A stretch of 64,000 nucleotides of DNA from Myrica gale (Eukaryota; Streptophyta; Magnoliopsida; Fagales; Myricaceae): assembly GCA_963930655.1 (NCBI GenBank), contig OZ005611.1, positions 23,237,001 through 23,301,000 on the forward strand. Reading direction: 5' to 3'. Below, in pieces: positions 61,722 through 64,000 of the stretch. How positions within the stretch are numbered: the stretch's first letter is position 1; every line of letters begins with the position of its first letter. Under the pieces are notes generated by a model. That model was not told where the DNA came from and searched no databases. It saw only the letters and a list, made by a program, of their open reading frames with translations. Both the position numbers and the translations under genes were made by a program.

Positions 61722-63985
61722 GTGAAACTCGCACCCGCAGTCCAATTGCATCTTTTCGGGTATCCGATTCATTTTCCTTTCCTTTCTCACTTGCCACTCC
61801 CGAGATGCCTATTTAATCCCGCCATGCGTATTCCCAAGAAGCCCGTTTCCTCATTTTGCGTCTCCCTCTTCTCCTCCTCCGAGCTCTCTCCCACATTCTT
61901 TTCCCGGATTCCACTTCGCACTGGAACTCTCTGCAAACTCGCTCGGTTACCCGGAACACGAAAGGGAATTCACACCGCAGGTTCGTGTCCGTTGTAACGT
62001 TCTCCCTTTTAAAGAATTCAATTCTTTAGCTTCTTGGGTGGGAATTATTAGAATTCAATTCTTTACCTTCTTGGGTGGGAATTATGGGTTTTTTTTTTCT
62101 GGTTGCTTAAGCCAGAAGATTAGGACGGGTTCACGATTCTCTTAATGTCAGTGACTGAATTTTTCTATAATTAGTACGTTTTTGTTTGGTTTAATTAATG
62201 TCTTTGCTGGTAATTTGGTGAAAGTTTTGTAGTTGCGTGGTGGGATTGGTCAGGACAAGAGGTATTTCTTGGAACCAGTATTATATTAGTTGGTAGGTTT
62301 GTTTCGGGAGCAAAAAGATTGATCGTTTTTAATCGGGAACTGAAGTTTATAGGTATTTCTTGGAGCGTAGCTTGGACGATTCCTAGAATCGGAACTTAGC
62401 GTGGTGCACTTTGTGCTCTTTGATTGGACGACAGAGGTAATAGCTTGAGGTTTTCTCTGGTGGGAAAATATTTTTGTTTTTCGCTTTTGTATTGGAAAAC
62501 AAATGTGTGGTGAATTTGAGCTTGGGAAATGAGGAGATAGAGATGTTCTTTTCGACCTTTAGATTGAATCAGGCAGAGATACCACTAGCAAGCGTGAACA
62601 ACCTGCGGTTGAAATAATCAGAACGTATTTTTTTTTCTTAATTTTTATGTGCTTTTTTCTCTGGCCATTAGATTCAAATGAGATTACCAACTTCGTATTT
62701 TATAACCCTTGCAATGAGAAATCATCATTTAGAATGGACTTAATGCCAACTTTAGGGCTCTATTGGTTTAACTGGTGAAACTATTAACTAGATGTGTATT
62801 TTCTGTTGGAGATATGTTCTTGGAATTTAGAGGCATAGAATTGTAAGTTTATGCACGTCATCTATATACAGGATAGATTTTCCTGAATGCATTATGCAGA
62901 CTTGACTTGTGTGATTATGGTGCTAATCATTCTCAATCACCATCATAAGCTAATCCTTTTCCCCCTTCTCTTCTTCCCCCCACTGAAAACTACCAGGAGC
63001 AAGCCAATTGCGTGCCATTTATTCAGTGGACAAGTGCCACGGGACTGTAGTAGGTGACAGATCATCAAACTTTCTTCATATGGCAACCAGTGATGGCAGT
63101 CAGAAACCATTTATATGGTCATCTCCTGAAGGAGGACGCAAGATTGAGTTAGGAAAGCATATCTTCTGCAACAGATCATTAAACATGAAGAGTATTGTTG
63201 CTGTTGGGTTTGACATGGATTACACTTTGGCACAATACAAGCCTGAGACTTTTGAATCCCTTGCTTATGAAGGCACGATTAGAAAATTGGTGTATGATTT
63301 GGGATACCCTCACGAGGCATGTCAATATTCTCTTCTATGCTTACATTTCCCTAAAGAAATTTGATATTGCTATGTATAGAGGCTATCCTAACCAATAGCT
63401 AGATAATACGGGTTTCAATTGGTTATTCATTGCTCTCTTAGGTTGATATCTTATTTGTCTGTTATGTGTTGCGAGATATCCAATTATATGGTTTTTTATA
63501 CTTTATATTTACTTTAGTTTACTCCTAAAATTTCCTTGTGGTTGATTTATTGAGAAAACATGATCCTATGCAGTTGCTGGATTGGTCATTTGATTGGAAG
63601 TACATGGTGAGAGGCTTGGTACTTGATAAAAAGAGAGGCAACATCTTGAAGGTTAATCCTGTTGATTTTTATTTCTCAATTTTATTGCTTAATTTAGCTT
63701 ATGTTGCTTTAATGCTCTTTCTTGCTGAAATCTCAGGGATAAAGTAATTGTGTGCTTTATGCAGATGGATCGGCATAAGTATGTGAAAGTAGCTTACCAT
63801 GGATTCAAGGAGTTGTCAAAGGAAGAAAAAGTTGGGACCTACGGAAGTACTCTGATACGGGATTCTTTTGATGAACCTGATTATGCTCTAATTGATACCC
63901 TTTTTTCATTAGCTGAAGCCTACTTGTTTGCTCAACTGGTTGACTTCCGGGACCGTAATCCTGGAAAAGTTCCAGAGGGTGTTGA
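61722..63985 (+). CDS. HAD-superfamily cytosolic 5'-nucleotidase-like protein (5' part)
   Basis: Purine 5'-nucleotidase-type HAD hydrolase (compare At5g48960); the 3' part is beyond the window. Exons: 61722-61980, 62997-63316, 63574-63651, 63765-63985, then a donor GTAAGA. The nucleophile motif is VGFDMDYTLAQY (DxDxT). Later segments WKYMVRGLVLDKKRGNILK and DRHKYVKVAYHGF are family hallmarks, followed by SLIRDSFDEPDYALIDTLFSLAEAYLF-type text. The N-terminal extension is Ser/Arg-rich and lacks family similarity, so it may be an organelle transit peptide. The start could be 61722 or the internal ATG at 61824 (MRIPKKPVSSF). An upstream frame (61510-61725) overlaps the first ATG as ATGA. Intron 2 starts GCATGT. 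Intron 1 contains a 37-bp tandem duplication. Confidence 0.88.
62013..62086. repeat. 37-bp tandem duplication in 5'-nucleotidase intron 1
   Basis: AGAATTCAATTCTTTA then CTTCTTGGGTGGGAATTAT, repeated (62013-62049, 62050-62086) with about one mismatch. Confidence 0.85.
63317..63573 (+). other. GC-AG intron in the 5'-nucleotidase gene
   Basis: CACGAG|GCATGT ... TATGCAG|TTGCTG joins to give the family reading LGYPHE-LLDWSFDWKYM. The GT two bases downstream shifts the frame. Confidence 0.7.
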
Positions 63986-64000
63986 GTAAGAATATTGCTC

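Noticed and set aside
1-64000. tRNA, rRNA, CRISPR arrays, bacterial-type operons
   Set aside because: None recognised; gene structure is plainly plant nuclear.

Overview
The window is nuclear DNA of a flowering plant, almost certainly a eudicot. The genes are split by many short AT-rich introns, the encoded proteins are plant families (4-coumarate:CoA ligase, PPR, cellulose synthase-like D, bark storage protein), and the intergenic DNA is AT-rich and full of MITEs, one SINE, LINE debris and one Copia fossil. The species cannot be named from sequence alone. All gene models were built by eye from splice signals and family knowledge; most coding sums are exact multiples of three.

Layout: (1) 1-4805, + strand, 3' part of an EMB976/At5g27270-type PPR gene with three frame breaks. 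(2) 6491-9605, +, NDUFS6 (complex I 13-kDa subunit). (3) 10360-12650, a debris zone: an orphan terminal exon split by a LINE-like retroposon with perfect 15-bp target duplications, then a Copia fossil with head-to-head reverse-transcriptase fragments. (4) 13159-18888, -, ATAD3 AAA-ATPase. (5) 21279-25212, -, a class II 4CL. (6) 28151-28876, -, a single-exon fasciclin-like arabinogalactan protein. (7) 29928-30602, -, a cellulose synthase-like D relic. (8) 33478-40252, -, a GT47 exostosin-type glycosyltransferase. (9) 41411-44690, -, TOM1-like (TOL1). (10) 47090-51793, +, peptidyl-tRNA hydrolase 2. (11) 52371-54540, stacked and nested DNA transposons. (12) 54892-57157, +, a bark-storage-protein/nucleoside-phosphorylase-like gene. 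(13) 61722 to the right edge, +, the 5' part of a HAD-type cytosolic 5'-nucleotidase.

The order PTH2 - TOL1 - GT47 - CSLD - FAS1 - ATAD3 - NDUFS6 matches, from memory, Arabidopsis At5g16870/880/890/910/920/930 plus At3g03050/060/070. The CSLD relic therefore sits where a CSLD2/CSLD3 (KOJAK) orthologue is expected, and 4CL looks like an addition to the block. NDUFS6, ATAD3 and PTH2 are mitochondria-related; the first two have TGGGCY (site II) motifs upstream.

No new multi-gene system was recognised. The points most worth a second look are the positional CSLD relic, three GC-AG introns in one window, a 68-bp tandem duplication that copies a splice donor, nested transposons with readable target duplications, the Copia inverted repeat that could form a hairpin, and the broken PPR frame.
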